A stretch of DNA of 64,000 bases, taken from an uncultured Eubacteriales bacterium (GTDB lineage Bacteria > Bacillota > Clostridia > Christensenellales > Aristaeellaceae). The position numbers and the translations under genes are program-made. Under the pieces are notes generated by a model. The model searched no databases. It was not told the origin of the DNA and worked only from the letters and a program-made list of their open reading frames with translations. The stretch covers positions 1 through 64,000 of the forward strand of contig UQNN01000004.1 in the NCBI GenBank assembly GCA_900542445.1. Direction: 5' to 3'. Below, piece by piece: positions 34,232-43,119 of this stretch (within the stretch, counting starts at the first letter, position 1; the number at the start of each line of letters is the position of its first letter).

Positions 34232-36133
34232 TTATTCAGCCATCAGGTTGGTCGCGGCGTTGCGGCCGGTCGTGATGACCTCGGAAATCGCGTTGCCGCC
34301 CAGACGGTTGCTGCCGTGGAAGCCGCCGGTGACTTCGCCCGCCGCATAGAGGCCGGGGATCACGGAACCGTCTTCCGCAAGCGCCTGATTCTTCACGTTG
34401 ACCTTGATGCCGCCCATGGTGTGATGCACGGCCGGCGCACGCTTGCAGGCGTAGAACGGTCCTTCCATCTCAAGCGCAGCGTTATCCGGGAAGACCACGC
34501 GGCCGCACTCCGGATCGTTGCTCTCGGCGACATACTTGTTGAAGTTGGTGCAGGTCTCCACAAACGTATCGACCGGGCAGCCGATCTTCTCGGCCAGCTC
34601 TTCGAGGGTATCCGCCTGGACGACCGCGCCGGAAGCGATCAGGTCGGTGAGGTAGAGGTGATAGTTGTTCTTGTAGTCGCTGTCCATGCGGCTGTTCTGG
34701 AAGGTGGAAATGACGTAGCAGTAGGAGCCGGTCTGTTCCAGAATCGCCTTGGCGAGCACGTCGCGGCGGGAGGACTCGTTGACAAAGCGCTTGCCCTCCT
34801 GATTGACGTACATATTCGTGCCTTCGCCGATGATGTTGCTGGTGCTGCCGGTCACAGGATCGGCCAGCGGGAGAAGCTGAATCTGGCCCATGCCGATCAG
34901 CGCGGCGCCGATTTCCTTCGCCATGACGATGCCGTCGCCGGTGATCGTCGGGGCGTTGGTGGTCGGGACGGCCTCGGTCAGGTTGCCCCAGATTTCGTCG
35001 TATTCCTGACGCATTTCGACGTTCGCGCTGAAACCGCCGCTGGCGATGATGACGCCCTTGTTCGCGCTGACGGTGTAAGGCGTTCCGTCCACAGTGGAAA
35101 CGCCGGTCACGCCGACCACGCGGCCCGCGTCATCCTTCACCAGATGCTCGGCGCGGCACTCGAAGACGGTGGTCACGTCCAGTTTTTCGTTCTGGATGGC
35201 GTCGCTGATGACGTGGATGAAGCCCTGACCGCTGGCATAGGTATCGGAGGCTTTGCAGCGCATCCAGATCGAGCCGACGATGGCGACGGTTTTCTTTTTC
35301 CACGTGAAGCCATGGTCGCTCAGCCAGTTCATGGAATCGACATCGCCGTAGCACATCATCTCGATCAGCTCGCTGTCGCCGAGATAATCGCCGCCGTCAT
35401 AGGTCTGGATCATGTGCAGTTCGGGGGAGTCGAACAGATACTCGTGACCCGCGGCCAGGTGCTCGGCATACTGCTCTTTCACCTTGGCCTGCCAGGAAGC
35501 CATGCGCTCGTCCTTCGGCTCAAGGGAGATGTAACGCTCGATCTCCTCTTTCTGGCCGTCAGTCAGAGACGCATACTGGAGATAATCCGGGTGAGCCGCC
35601 TGATAGTAGCCGCCCGAGAGGATGGTGTTGCCGCCGTAGGCCGCGCCCTTTTCCAGAATGATGACGGAAGCGCCTTCCTCAGCAGCCGTCAGCGCCGCGG
35701 CAAGGCCCGCGCCGCCGCCGCCGACAACCACAACGTCGGCGGAGAGTTTGACTTCTTCGCCCGCAACCTTTTCAACCGGGACGGCCTTGAGCGCGTCCAC
35801 GTCGCCGCCGGCCTGCTTCACAGCGTCGGCCACGGCTTCAAGGATGCCGTTGGAGGTGAAGGTCGCCGAAGTCGCGACGTCCACGCCCAGGGACTGATAC
35901 TTCACGATTTCCGCGGGGATCTTTTCGACAGCCGCGTCGCAGACGCCGGGTGTGTCGTTGCAGGAAACCACTTCGATGCCGGTGATCGTGTCCGCATCAA
36001 AGGTGACGGCTACCTCGATCTTGTCGAGCATGCCGGTGCCGGTTCCCGTGTATGTGCCTGTCGTGTAGGCCAGCGCCGGAACGGCGGAGACCAGCATCAT
36101 CAGACAGAGCAGCCAAGTCAGCAGTTTCTTCAT
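34232..36133 (-). CDS. Exported FMN- and FAD-containing reductase (fumarate reductase/flavocytochrome c family)
   Basis: 633 residues; start at 36133 with GGAGGG nine bases upstream. Signal peptide (MKKLLTWLLCLMMLVSAVPA) without lipobox. FMN_bind domain ~30-105 with the flavin-attachment motif DVATSATFTS, where Thr would be modified by ApbE. FAD_binding_2 domain follows: VVVVGGGGAGLAAALTAAEE, and the C-terminal HTMGGIKVN, GLYAAGEVTGGFHGSNRLGG. Relatives reduce fumarate, urocanate, cinnamate-type or other electron acceptors outside the cell. The substrate is unknown. The upstream MerR-type operator and adjacent merR gene imply induction by a specific ligand. Confidence 0.87.
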   Translation of the reverse strand: MKKLLTWLLCLMMLVSAVPALAYTTGTYTGTGTGMLDKIEVAVTFDADTITGIEVVSCNDTPGVCDAAVEKIPAEIVKYQSLGVDVATSATFTSNGILEAVADAVKQAGGDVDALKAVPVEKVAGEEVKLSADVVVVGGGGAGLAAALTAAEEGASVIILEKGAAYGGNTILSGGYYQAAHPDYLQYASLTDGQKEEIERYISLEPKDERMASWQAKVKEQYAEHLAAGHEYLFDSPELHMIQTYDGGDYLGDSELIEMMCYGDVDSMNWLSDHGFTWKKKTVAIVGSIWMRCKASDTYASGQGFIHVISDAIQNEKLDVTTVFECRAEHLVKDDAGRVVGVTGVSTVDGTPYTVSANKGVIIASGGFSANVEMRQEYDEIWGNLTEAVPTTNAPTITGDGIVMAKEIGAALIGMGQIQLLPLADPVTGSTSNIIGEGTNMYVNQEGKRFVNESSRRDVLAKAILEQTGSYCYVISTFQNSRMDSDYKNNYHLYLTDLIASGAVVQADTLEELAEKIGCPVDTFVETCTNFNKYVAESNDPECGRVVFPDNAALEMEGPFYACKRAPAVHHTMGGIKVNVKNQALAEDGSVIPGLYAAGEVTGGFHGSNRLGGNAISEVITTGRNAATNLMAE

Positions 36134-36185
36134 GTTGTTTCCCTCCGTAAACAAGATTGTGAAGGATATAACCTTCTCTGCCTAT

Positions 36186-36216
36186 TTTATACACCTTCAA
36201 CCGGGTTGAATGTCAA
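36186..36216 (-). promoter_or_regulatory. MerR-type promoter/operator of the reductase gene
   Basis: Read on the minus strand: TTGACA (36216-36211), a 19-bp spacer, TATAAA (36191-36186). The spacer begins with the dyad TTCAACC-C-GGTTGAA (36210-36196). An overlong 19-bp spacer filled by a dyad is the hallmark of MerR-activated promoters, where the regulator untwists the DNA. The merR gene lies directly upstream. Confidence 0.8.
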
Positions 36217-36224
36217 ACAAAAAA

Positions 36225-36253
36225 CAAAAAAGCGGAAAAATCCGCTTTTTCGT
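36225..36253. terminator. Terminator of the merR gene
   Basis: AAAAAGCGGA AAAA TCCGCTTTTT, a perfect stem with T tails in both directions, 22 bases past the merR stop. Confidence 0.8.
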
Positions 36254-36274
36254 TAAATGAGATGCAAAAGGCGC

Positions 36275-37087
36275 TCAGCGCATGGGCCGGACGGGCAGCC
36301 AGACCTCGTAAAACCGTTCATAATCCGGCTCTTTTCGCTTGGTGGTGACCACCATGCGCGTAAACGCGTCCGCCGTGGGGACGAGCCGGTTTTCGCGAGC
36401 GAAGTCCAGAAGCGGGGTGAGCATATGAATCGGAACGGAATCTTCCCCAACCACCTTGAGGATGGTGTGAACGGCGGGCGAAGCGGGAAAGCACTCGACC
36501 AGCTCGTCCATGCACACGCCGCAGTAGCGCGCATCCTCTTCCAAAATGCCGTAGCCGCAGAAATAATCCTGCTCGGCGCGCTGAATGGATTCCAGCGGAA
36601 ATTTCAGGCTGACGAAGGAAAAAGGCGCAAAGGACGCCCACAGCGCCAGCAGATCTTCCCGCGCGTCGCCGGAAAGCAGCTCGTCGTTGTGGCGATAATC
36701 CACACGGAACATGCCGGGGTGCTGCACGACGGAGAGACGGTTGATCTCGCGTTCGCAGGTGGACATGACTTCGTTCAGGTCGTTCAGGCGGTTGAGCATG
36801 CGAAGGTTGTAATCGGTCTGTTTTTTGAGCCATTTTTCCTGCTTGACGAGCAGCGCGTGCGTTTCGGCCACGCTGTTGCAGTTGATGGCGTCGGCGGCCT
36901 CTGACAGGGAAAGGCCGAAGCAGGAATAGGAACGGCAGCGCAGCAGCGTGCCGATATCCAGAACGTGGAAGGTGCGGTAGCCGTTTTCGTTTTTCTGCGG
37001 ATGGACGATGCCTTTGCGTTCGTAGGTGCGGATGGTTTCGGTGGACAGCTCCAGAAGCTTTGAAATTCGGCCGATTGGGTAGCGCAT
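36275..37087 (-). CDS. MerR-family transcription activator with effector-binding domain
   Basis: 270 residues from 37087, with AGGAG seven bases upstream; a longer in-frame version is not supported. MerR winged helix at 1-70 (YPIGRISKLLELSTETIRTYERKGI in overlapping parts), dimer coiled coil ~80-120, then a ~150-residue C-terminal domain ending in FYEVWLPVRPMR, reminiscent of BmrR/GyrI-like ligand-binding folds. It would bind the dyad in the 19-bp spacer at 36196-36210 and turn on the reductase gene when its ligand is present. Cysteines in YFCGYG and YCGVCMDE could sense redox or metal, which is speculative. Confidence 0.85.
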   Translation of the reverse strand: MRYPIGRISKLLELSTETIRTYERKGIVHPQKNENGYRTFHVLDIGTLLRCRSYSCFGLSLSEAADAINCNSVAETHALLVKQEKWLKKQTDYNLRMLNRLNDLNEVMSTCEREINRLSVVQHPGMFRVDYRHNDELLSGDAREDLLALWASFAPFSFVSLKFPLESIQRAEQDYFCGYGILEEDARYCGVCMDELVECFPASPAVHTILKVVGEDSVPIHMLTPLLDFARENRLVPTADAFTRMVVTTKRKEPDYERFYEVWLPVRPMR

Positions 37088-37201
37088 AGGTGTTCTCCTT
37101 CTGAAAGGCGGGGCAGGTTCCGCTTGCGTTTCGGCCAAAGCCCGGCACAGCGGTCAGACTGCGTGTTTTTCAGCTGCAAAATGGGAAAAAAATTTGGTTT
37201 C

Positions 37202-37230
37202 ATTTTAGTTATTTTTAGGTGATTTGTCAA
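37202..37230 (-). promoter_or_regulatory. Promoter of the merR gene
   Basis: On the minus strand, TTGACA (37230-37225), 17-bp spacer, TAAAAT (37207-37202). It gives a leader of about 110 bases with no obvious hairpin regulator. Confidence 0.7.
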
Positions 37231-37243
37231 GGCGGGAAAGACG

Positions 37244-37280
37244 AAAAAAGGTCGTCAGGCTTTAAACCTGACGACCTTTG
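37244..37280. terminator. Terminator of the second reductase gene
   Basis: AAAGGTCGTCAGG ... CCTGACGACCTTT, 11-bp perfect stem, 7-base loop, with a T-run on the minus-strand side. Confidence 0.85.
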
Positions 37281-37293
37281 GAAGGGGACGAAA

Positions 37294-39138
37294 TTACTTG
37301 CTCGCCGCGGAGGCATTCGCGCCCGCGAGACGGCCGCTGGTCAGGGCGAAGCCCAGGCCGGTGCCTTCGATGTTGACGTAAGCCGCAACGCTCATGCCGG
37401 AAACGTTGTTGCCGGTGGCGTACAGGCCGGAAATCGGGGTGTTGGTGCTGTCCACAACCTGGAGCAGCTCATTGGTGTTCACGCCGCCCAGCGCGCCGAG
37501 CACCGCGTTATAGCCCTTGGTGACATAGAACGGGCCTTCCTCAACCGTCCAGAGGAGATCCTCGGCAGACTTGAAGAACTGGTCGTCCTTGCCGGCCTTG
37601 ACATAGCCGTTGTAGGTGTCGATGGTGTTCTGGAGATCCTCGACGGAGCAGCCGATGAACGCGGCGGCCTCTTCGATGGTGTTGGCCACGATGCCGTCGC
37701 CGGTAGCGGTCAGGGTCTCGAAGTCGCGCAGGAACGCGTCCTTATCGATCGGGGCATGGTAGATGGTGCGCTCGCCGTCCTCGCCGATGATGCCGTTCTG
37801 ATCCCAGTAGTGAATCCAGGAGCCGGTGTTCTCATAGGAAGCGTCCGCCCAGCGATCCACGGTCGCCTGATCGACGATGGTGTAGGCATAGCCGCCCTGC
37901 GCCAGCACGGCGGAGGAATACTCGACGGTATCCTTGAGCAGGTCTTCGTTCATGAAGCGCTTGCCCTGATTGTTGACCCACAGGCACGGGGTATTCATGG
38001 TCAGCTCGGTGGCCACTTCCAGATCGCGGCTCTTCGGGCCGACGCCGTGGTTCATGGTCAGCAGCTCGCCCTTGGCCGCGCCGACGGCATACATCATTTC
38101 CAGACCGCTGCCGTCGCAGCCGCCCATGATAGAAACGTTGTCATACGCCGTGCCGAGCGCCTCGCGCATCATGCTCTCGTTGCCCGCGAAGGAGCCGGTG
38201 GAGACGATGACGGCCTTGGCGTTGACGGTCAGCTGGCTGCCGTCTTCCCTGGTGCACACAGCGCCGACGACCGCGCCCGCCTCATCGGTGAGCAGCTGGG
38301 TGGCGGTGGTGTTCCAGCGGATATCCACGCCGTTCTTATCCAGATACTCCTGGAAGTGGACGAACGGCTGGGTGTTGTTCCAGCGGTGATAGATGATGGT
38401 CTCGTCGAAGTGCGCAACCTGCTGAGCGGTCTTGCTCAGGTAGACGTTGATGTCGTGGTCGAGCAGGTACTGAACGGTGTTCTTCGCCTCGCCCACGAAG
38501 GTGCGGATCAGCGCGGCGTTGCCCAGCTCGTTGCTCTGCTCCATGTACTTGTTGAACCAGTATTCCTCGTCGGAACCGAGGTCGTCGCCATAGCGCTCCT
38601 GCTGAAGCGTGGTGCCGATGGCGAACATGCCCTGCGCGGCGTTGCCCATGCCGCCCAGAGTCGTGGAGGATTCCACGCCGATGACCTTCGCGCCGTTCTC
38701 AGCGGCGGAAAGCGCGGCGGTGGTGCCGGAAGCGCCCATGCCGATGACCAGCACGTCGCAGTCGGCGACTTCGTCCTCACCCTTGACGACTTCGGCCTTC
38801 TCAAAGGTCAGGCCCGCCTGCGCAAGCGCGGCGGCCGCGGCTTCGATGACGGCGTTGGAAGTCAGGGTCGCGCCGGAGACGGTATCGACATACGGCGTCT
38901 GATTCGCGACGATCGCTTCGCAGAGCTGCGGCATGGCCGCGCCGCCCAGCGCGGGCGTCTCGCTGATGCCGGCAGCCTCAGCCGCGGCGATCTTGCCGTC
39001 TTCAACGGTAACAGTGACCGTCACGTCGCCGCCAAAGCCCTTGGCGGAGGCGGAGTAGGTCTCGGCGCTGGCCATCGCCGCGCCAAAGATCATGGCGGAA
39101 GCGAGCACGGCGCTGAGCGCAGTCTTCATGTTCTTCAT
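37294..39138 (-). CDS. Second exported FMN- and FAD-containing reductase
   Basis: 614 residues; AAGGGG nine bases before the ATG at 39138. Signal peptide (ALSAVLASAMIFGAAMASA), FMN_bind domain ~27-110 with a textbook flavinylation motif DTVSGATLTS, FAD domain starting DVLVIGMGASGTTAALSAAE, and C-terminal GLYATGNNVSGMSVAAYVN. It is a paralogue of the enzyme at 34232 but diverged in the active-site half, so a different acceptor is likely. It has no MerR-type spacer dyad upstream. The two enzymes flank the merR gene. Activity outside the membrane would need an electron donor such as a quinone or flavin shuttle not seen here. Confidence 0.87.
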   Translation of the reverse strand: MKNMKTALSAVLASAMIFGAAMASAETYSASAKGFGGDVTVTVTVEDGKIAAAEAAGISETPALGGAAMPQLCEAIVANQTPYVDTVSGATLTSNAVIEAAAAALAQAGLTFEKAEVVKGEDEVADCDVLVIGMGASGTTAALSAAENGAKVIGVESSTTLGGMGNAAQGMFAIGTTLQQERYGDDLGSDEEYWFNKYMEQSNELGNAALIRTFVGEAKNTVQYLLDHDINVYLSKTAQQVAHFDETIIYHRWNNTQPFVHFQEYLDKNGVDIRWNTTATQLLTDEAGAVVGAVCTREDGSQLTVNAKAVIVSTGSFAGNESMMREALGTAYDNVSIMGGCDGSGLEMMYAVGAAKGELLTMNHGVGPKSRDLEVATELTMNTPCLWVNNQGKRFMNEDLLKDTVEYSSAVLAQGGYAYTIVDQATVDRWADASYENTGSWIHYWDQNGIIGEDGERTIYHAPIDKDAFLRDFETLTATGDGIVANTIEEAAAFIGCSVEDLQNTIDTYNGYVKAGKDDQFFKSAEDLLWTVEEGPFYVTKGYNAVLGALGGVNTNELLQVVDSTNTPISGLYATGNNVSGMSVAAYVNIEGTGLGFALTSGRLAGANASAASK

Positions 39139-39283
39139 GAAAAAATACCCCTTTTTCTTTTTTGCGACAGGGGAGAGGAGGTCTTCCCTGCGTTTGTGAA
39201 TAGATTATCACGACGCATTTGGAAAGAAAAGGGATTTTGCGCGGTTGGTCGTTTTTCGTGTCTAATTGGCACGTCAAGCCGCT

Positions 39284-40615
39284 TTAGCTCCCGGCGGCGG
39301 GAAGCAGCACATTGACGACAAACAGACGGTTTTCGTCGGAAAGCGTCATTTCGCCGCCCAGATGGTGGACGCAGTCGCGCACGCTGCGCAGACCGTAACC
39401 GTGCGCGTTGGCATCCGCTTTGGTGGTGGAAAAGCCGCCGCCCGCGTGGCGGCGTTCGCCCTGATAGCGGTTTTCCGTGCGGATGACGAGCAGATTGCCG
39501 CGCAGATTGGTGCGCAGGGTGACGGTTTTATCCTCTCCATCCGGCAGGGCGGACACGGCTTCGATGGCGTTGTCGAGCAGGTTGCCGTAGAGCGTGCACA
39601 AATCCGGGCCGGACAGGGCGCAGAGCGCGCCGATGGCTTCCTGCGAAATACAGGGAATGAGCGACGCGCCGACGCGGCTGCACTCGTCCATTTTCTGCGC
39701 CAGCAGCACGTCCAGCACCGGACAGCCGGAAATTTTTCGCACGGCGACGGGCGCAAAGCGGTGCGTCAGCGCGGCGATGTAATCCGCCGCCTCCTTTGAG
39801 CCGCCCATCGCCGCCAGCGTGGCGAGATGGTTGCGCATGTCGTGGCTGAGCTTGTTGATGTTGTCGATCTGCTGCTGGTGCTGTGCCATCTGCGCTTCCA
39901 GCCGCTCAAGGGTCATGTGCTCGTGTTCGGCGCGGCGCTCCCGATCGATGCCCGCCACCAGCCGGTTGGAGAGCAGGGAGACGGCGACAGCCAGCAGGCA
40001 CACCAGAAAGCACAGCGCGCTCATTGCGCCGGAATAGCTCACGTCGCCGATCATGAACGAGCGGTATTGCAGGCTTTTGACATACAGATACGGCACGGCG
40101 GGCAGGAAAATGAGCGCGGCCATCGTGCGGTTCATCCGCCTGTCGTGCGGCGCGCAGGCCGTTTGGCGGAGCGCCAGACAGCAGAGGGCTTGCAGCGCCA
40201 TCAGCGGAAGGGTGAGCATCAGCTGATCCAGTGCGCTGCTTTCCATGCGGAAGGATTTGAGAAACGGGAGTATGTCCCACAGCAGGGACTTGCACATATC
40301 CAGCGACAGGTGAAACACCAGCGAACTGTTGAGCATCTGCGTCAGCGGCAGGTCATACAGCGTGAAACCCGTCAACGCCACGGCGGCAAAGTGCAGCAGG
40401 ATGTTGAGCACCATACCCGGCAGGCTCTGGCCGACGCGGAGCGCGGCGAACGCAAACGCCATCGCGACGCAGAAAAGCAGGCGAAGCGCGCGGCGGGACG
40501 GCGTGTCACATCGGCGGGCGAGCCCCTGATGCGCGTAGGGACGCAGAAAGAGAAGCAGCGCCGCAAGCTCCAACGCGCCGTAGAGCAGGGCGACCGCAAG
40601 AACGGGCAGAGTCAT
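39284..40615 (-). CDS. AgrC-like membrane sensor kinase (GHKL, LytTR partner)
   Basis: 443 residues from 40615, whose ATG overlaps the response-regulator stop (ATGA). About six membrane helices occupy the first ~230 residues, followed by a linker, the phospho-acceptor helix with His in KLSHDMRNHLATL, and a GHKL ATPase (LYGNLLDNAIEAV, then GYGLRSVRDCVHHLGG). This is the architecture of peptide-sensing AgrC/ComD kinases of Firmicutes. No AgrB/AgrD or signal-peptide gene is adjacent, so the signal is unknown. Confidence 0.85.
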   Translation of the reverse strand: MTLPVLAVALLYGALELAALLLFLRPYAHQGLARRCDTPSRRALRLLFCVAMAFAFAALRVGQSLPGMVLNILLHFAAVALTGFTLYDLPLTQMLNSSLVFHLSLDMCKSLLWDILPFLKSFRMESSALDQLMLTLPLMALQALCCLALRQTACAPHDRRMNRTMAALIFLPAVPYLYVKSLQYRSFMIGDVSYSGAMSALCFLVCLLAVAVSLLSNRLVAGIDRERRAEHEHMTLERLEAQMAQHQQQIDNINKLSHDMRNHLATLAAMGGSKEAADYIAALTHRFAPVAVRKISGCPVLDVLLAQKMDECSRVGASLIPCISQEAIGALCALSGPDLCTLYGNLLDNAIEAVSALPDGEDKTVTLRTNLRGNLLVIRTENRYQGERRHAGGGFSTTKADANAHGYGLRSVRDCVHHLGGEMTLSDENRLFVVNVLLPAAGS

Positions 40616-41316
40616 AGCTGTTCCCCCATAAAGCTGGTCAGCGCCTTGAGAAAGTCGCGCTTTTTGTGGCGGCTGACGGGCAGAATATCGCCGCCGATCG
40701 TTACGTCGCACCCGCTGATGCGATCCACATGGGCGAGAGAGACGAGGCAGGCGTTATGAATGCGGAAGAACGCGTTTTCCGGCAGATGGCTTTCCAGCGC
40801 CGAGAGCGTCATGCGCAGATCGAGCGTTTCACAGACCGTGTGCAGGCGGACTTTGCGCCCGTAGGTTTCGGCGTAGAGAATGTCGCGCACGGGGACAACG
40901 GCGGTCGTGTCCTGCGTGTGCAGCGTCAGCGCGGCGGGCGCGGCCGGGCCGAGACGGCGCAGCGCTTTATCCAGCAGGTCATCCAGCCGATTTTCCGTGA
41001 TCGGCTTGACCAGAAAATCCAGCGCGGCGACGGCATATCCGTCCAGCGCGCGGGCGACCAGATTGGTACAGAAGACGATGAGCACGCGCTCGTCCCGCTC
41101 GCGGATGCGGTGCGCCGCGTCCATGCCGCTCAGGCCGGGCATGTCGATATCCAGAAGGAGCAGATCGACGCCCGGCGCATAGGCGTCCACAAGCGCCTGT
41201 CCGTCTTCAAACGCGCGCAGTTCGCATGCCACGCCGCGCGCGGCGCAGACCTGCCGCAAAAGCGCGGCCAGATGTTCCCGCTGAGGCGCTTCGTCCTCCG
41301 CCAGCCAGATTTGCAT
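40612..41316 (-). CDS. LytTR-family response regulator
   Basis: 234 residues. Receiver domain with phospho-acceptor Asp in LLLLDIDMPGLSG and Lys in FLVKPITENRL, then a LytTR DNA-binding domain (VPVRDILYAETYGRKVRLHT to VSRHKKRDFLKAL). It acts with the overlapping AgrC-like kinase. LytTR regulators bind pairs of short direct repeats near promoters of exported or cell-density genes; the targets here are not known. It is divergent from the cobalamin operon with a 211-base gap. Confidence 0.88.
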   Translation of the reverse strand: MQIWLAEDEAPQREHLAALLRQVCAARGVACELRAFEDGQALVDAYAPGVDLLLLDIDMPGLSGMDAAHRIRERDERVLIVFCTNLVARALDGYAVAALDFLVKPITENRLDDLLDKALRRLGPAAPAALTLHTQDTTAVVPVRDILYAETYGRKVRLHTVCETLDLRMTLSALESHLPENAFFRIHNACLVSLAHVDRISGCDVTIGGDILPVSRHKKRDFLKALTSFMGEQL

Positions 41317-41409
41317 GCGCGCCGCCTCCCCATCCGTTTAAACTGCGATTATCGTATCATATTACAGCGCGAAAATCCACTGTAAACCGCTTTTTCCCGC
41401 GAAAGCCGC

Positions 41410-41438
41410 TTTTCAAGCCCTGTGCGATGCGGTATAAT
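41410..41438 (+). promoter_or_regulatory. Putative promoter of the cobalamin operon
   Basis: TTTTCA (41410-41415), 17-bp spacer, TATAAT (41433-41438). The ~85-base leader contains a CGCGCCGGAC ... GGGCGCGCGG hairpin but no cobalamin-riboswitch B12 box was seen. Confidence 0.5.
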
Positions 41439-41527
41439 GAATCGAAAATCGACGCGCCGGACGATGGCCGATCCGGGCGCGCGGAGAAAACGAAAGGCGC
41501 AAAGCTTTTACAACCAGGAGTCTGAAC

Positions 41528-42592
41528 ATGACGGAAACGGAACTGAAAGAGACGATTGCCCGGATCGCTTCGCCGGATGAAGCGGCGCGGGCGGCGGCGC
41601 ACGCGCATTGGGCGAAGCTGGCCAAGCCGCTCGGCGGCCTTGGGCGGCTGGAAACGATGATCGAGGACGCGGCGGCGCTGACCGGGCGGGAAGACATCGT
41701 CGTGAGTCGGCGCGCGGTGTTTGTGCTCTGCGCGGATAACGGCGTGGTGGCGCAGGGCGTGAGCCAGACGGATCAAAGCGTGACGCGCGCCGTGGCGGAA
41801 AACCTCGCGCGGCACACCACGAGCGTCTGCCGGATGGCGGAGACGGCGCACTGCGACGTTGTGCCCGTGGATATCGGCATGGCGGGGGAGAAGGTGCGCG
41901 GCGTGCTGGACAGGCGCATTGCAGACGGCACGGCGGATTTCACGCAGGGGCCCGCGATGACGCGCGCGCAGACAATCGGCGCGATTGAGGGCGGCATGCG
42001 GCTCGTCAGGGATTGGAAAGCGAAGGGTTATACCCTGCTGGCGACGGGCGAAATGGGCATCGGCAATACGACGACGTCCAGCGCCGTGGCGGCGGCGCTT
42101 TTGGGTCAGCCCGTGGAGCGCATGACCGGGCGCGGCGCAGGCCTTTCCGACGCGGGGCTGGCGCGCAAAATCGACGCCATCCGGCGCGGCATAGCGGTCA
42201 ATCGGCCGAAGGCCGACGATCCGCTGGATGTTTTGGCCAAGCTGGGCGGGCTGGATATCGCCGGACTCTGCGGCATGTTTCTGGGCGGCGCGATCCATGG
42301 CATTCCGATTGTGATGGATGGCTTTATCAGCGGCGTGGCGGCGCTGTGCGCGGCACGCCTGTGCCCGAACGCGGGCAAGGCGGCGTTTGCCAGCCACGCG
42401 TCCTCCGAACCGGCGGCGCGGCTTGTGCTGGAGGCGCTGGGCAAACAGCCGCTCATCACGGCGGACATGCACCTGGGCGAGGGGACGGGCGCGGTCGCGT
42501 CCATTCCGCTGTGGGATATGGCGCTGGCCGTCTATCAAAACTGCTATTCGTTTGCGGAGGGCGGCATCGAGCCGTATACCCCGCAATGCTGA
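41528..42592 (+). CDS. cobT: Nicotinate-nucleotide--dimethylbenzimidazole phosphoribosyltransferase
   Basis: 354 residues. Conserved blocks are KPLGGLGRLE, VFVLCADNGVVAQGVSQTD, LLATGEMGIGNTTTSSAV, GGAIHGIPIVMDGFISG and the catalytic Glu in HLGEGTGA. It makes alpha-ribazole phosphate (or the nucleotide of another base) for the lower ligand of cobamides. It is the first of eight mostly overlapping genes for the nucleotide-loop half of B12 synthesis. The stop overlaps cobU by seven bases. Confidence 0.94.
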   Translation: MTETELKETIARIASPDEAARAAAHAHWAKLAKPLGGLGRLETMIEDAAALTGREDIVVSRRAVFVLCADNGVVAQGVSQTDQSVTRAVAENLARHTTSVCRMAETAHCDVVPVDIGMAGEKVRGVLDRRIADGTADFTQGPAMTRAQTIGAIEGGMRLVRDWKAKGYTLLATGEMGIGNTTTSSAVAAALLGQPVERMTGRGAGLSDAGLARKIDAIRRGIAVNRPKADDPLDVLAKLGGLDIAGLCGMFLGGAIHGIPIVMDGFISGVAALCAARLCPNAGKAAFASHASSEPAARLVLEALGKQPLITADMHLGEGTGAVASIPLWDMALAVYQNCYSFAEGGIEPYTPQC

Positions 42593-43119
42593 CGCTGGTT
42601 GTCGGCGGTTCGGCCAGCGGCAAGAGCGCGTTTGCAGAGCGGCTCGCCGTGCAAAGCGGCCTGCCGCGCTTTTACGTGGCGACCATGCGTGTCTGGGACG
42701 CGGAGAGCGAGAAGCGCGTGGCGCGCCATCGGGCCATGCGGCGGGAAAAGCGGTTTGAAACGCTGGAATGCCCGCTGCATCTGGAAAAACTGGACATGCC
42801 GGCGCGCGGAACGGCGCTGCTGGAGGACATGGGCAACCTGGCCGCCAACGAGTTGTATGACGCAGACGGCGCGAAGGCGGATGCGGTTTCGGCGATTCTG
42901 CGCGGCGCGGACAGGCTGCGTGCCCAATGCGCGCATCTGATTATCGTGTCGAACGAGGTGTTTCGCGGCGGGGCGGATTATGCGGGCGATACGGACGCGT
43001 ATTTGCTGGCGCTGGCGCAGATCAACAACGCGCTGGCGGCGCGGGCGGAGAACGTCTGCCGCGTTGTCTGCGGCATACCCAAATGGGTGAAGGGAGGAAA
43101 CGGGCTTGGTCGTGCTTGA
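42586..43119 (+). CDS. cobU: Adenosylcobinamide kinase / GTP:adenosylcobinamide-phosphate guanylyltransferase
   Basis: 177 residues. P-loop VVGGSASGKSAFAE (5-18), the guanylylation region VARHRAMRREKRFET with the candidate His, and LLEDMGNLAANELY, IIVSNEVFRGG. It phosphorylates and activates adenosylcobinamide with GTP. Start ATG 42586 lies inside the end of cobT. cobS follows with a 14-base overlap. Confidence 0.93.
   Translation: MLTLVVGGSASGKSAFAERLAVQSGLPRFYVATMRVWDAESEKRVARHRAMRREKRFETLECPLHLEKLDMPARGTALLEDMGNLAANELYDADGAKADAVSAILRGADRLRAQCAHLIIVSNEVFRGGADYAGDTDAYLLALAQINNALAARAENVCRVVCGIPKWVKGGNGLGRA

Noticed and set aside
41439..41527. Cobalamin riboswitch before cobT
   Set aside because: Leader is too short and no B12-box-like sequence was found.
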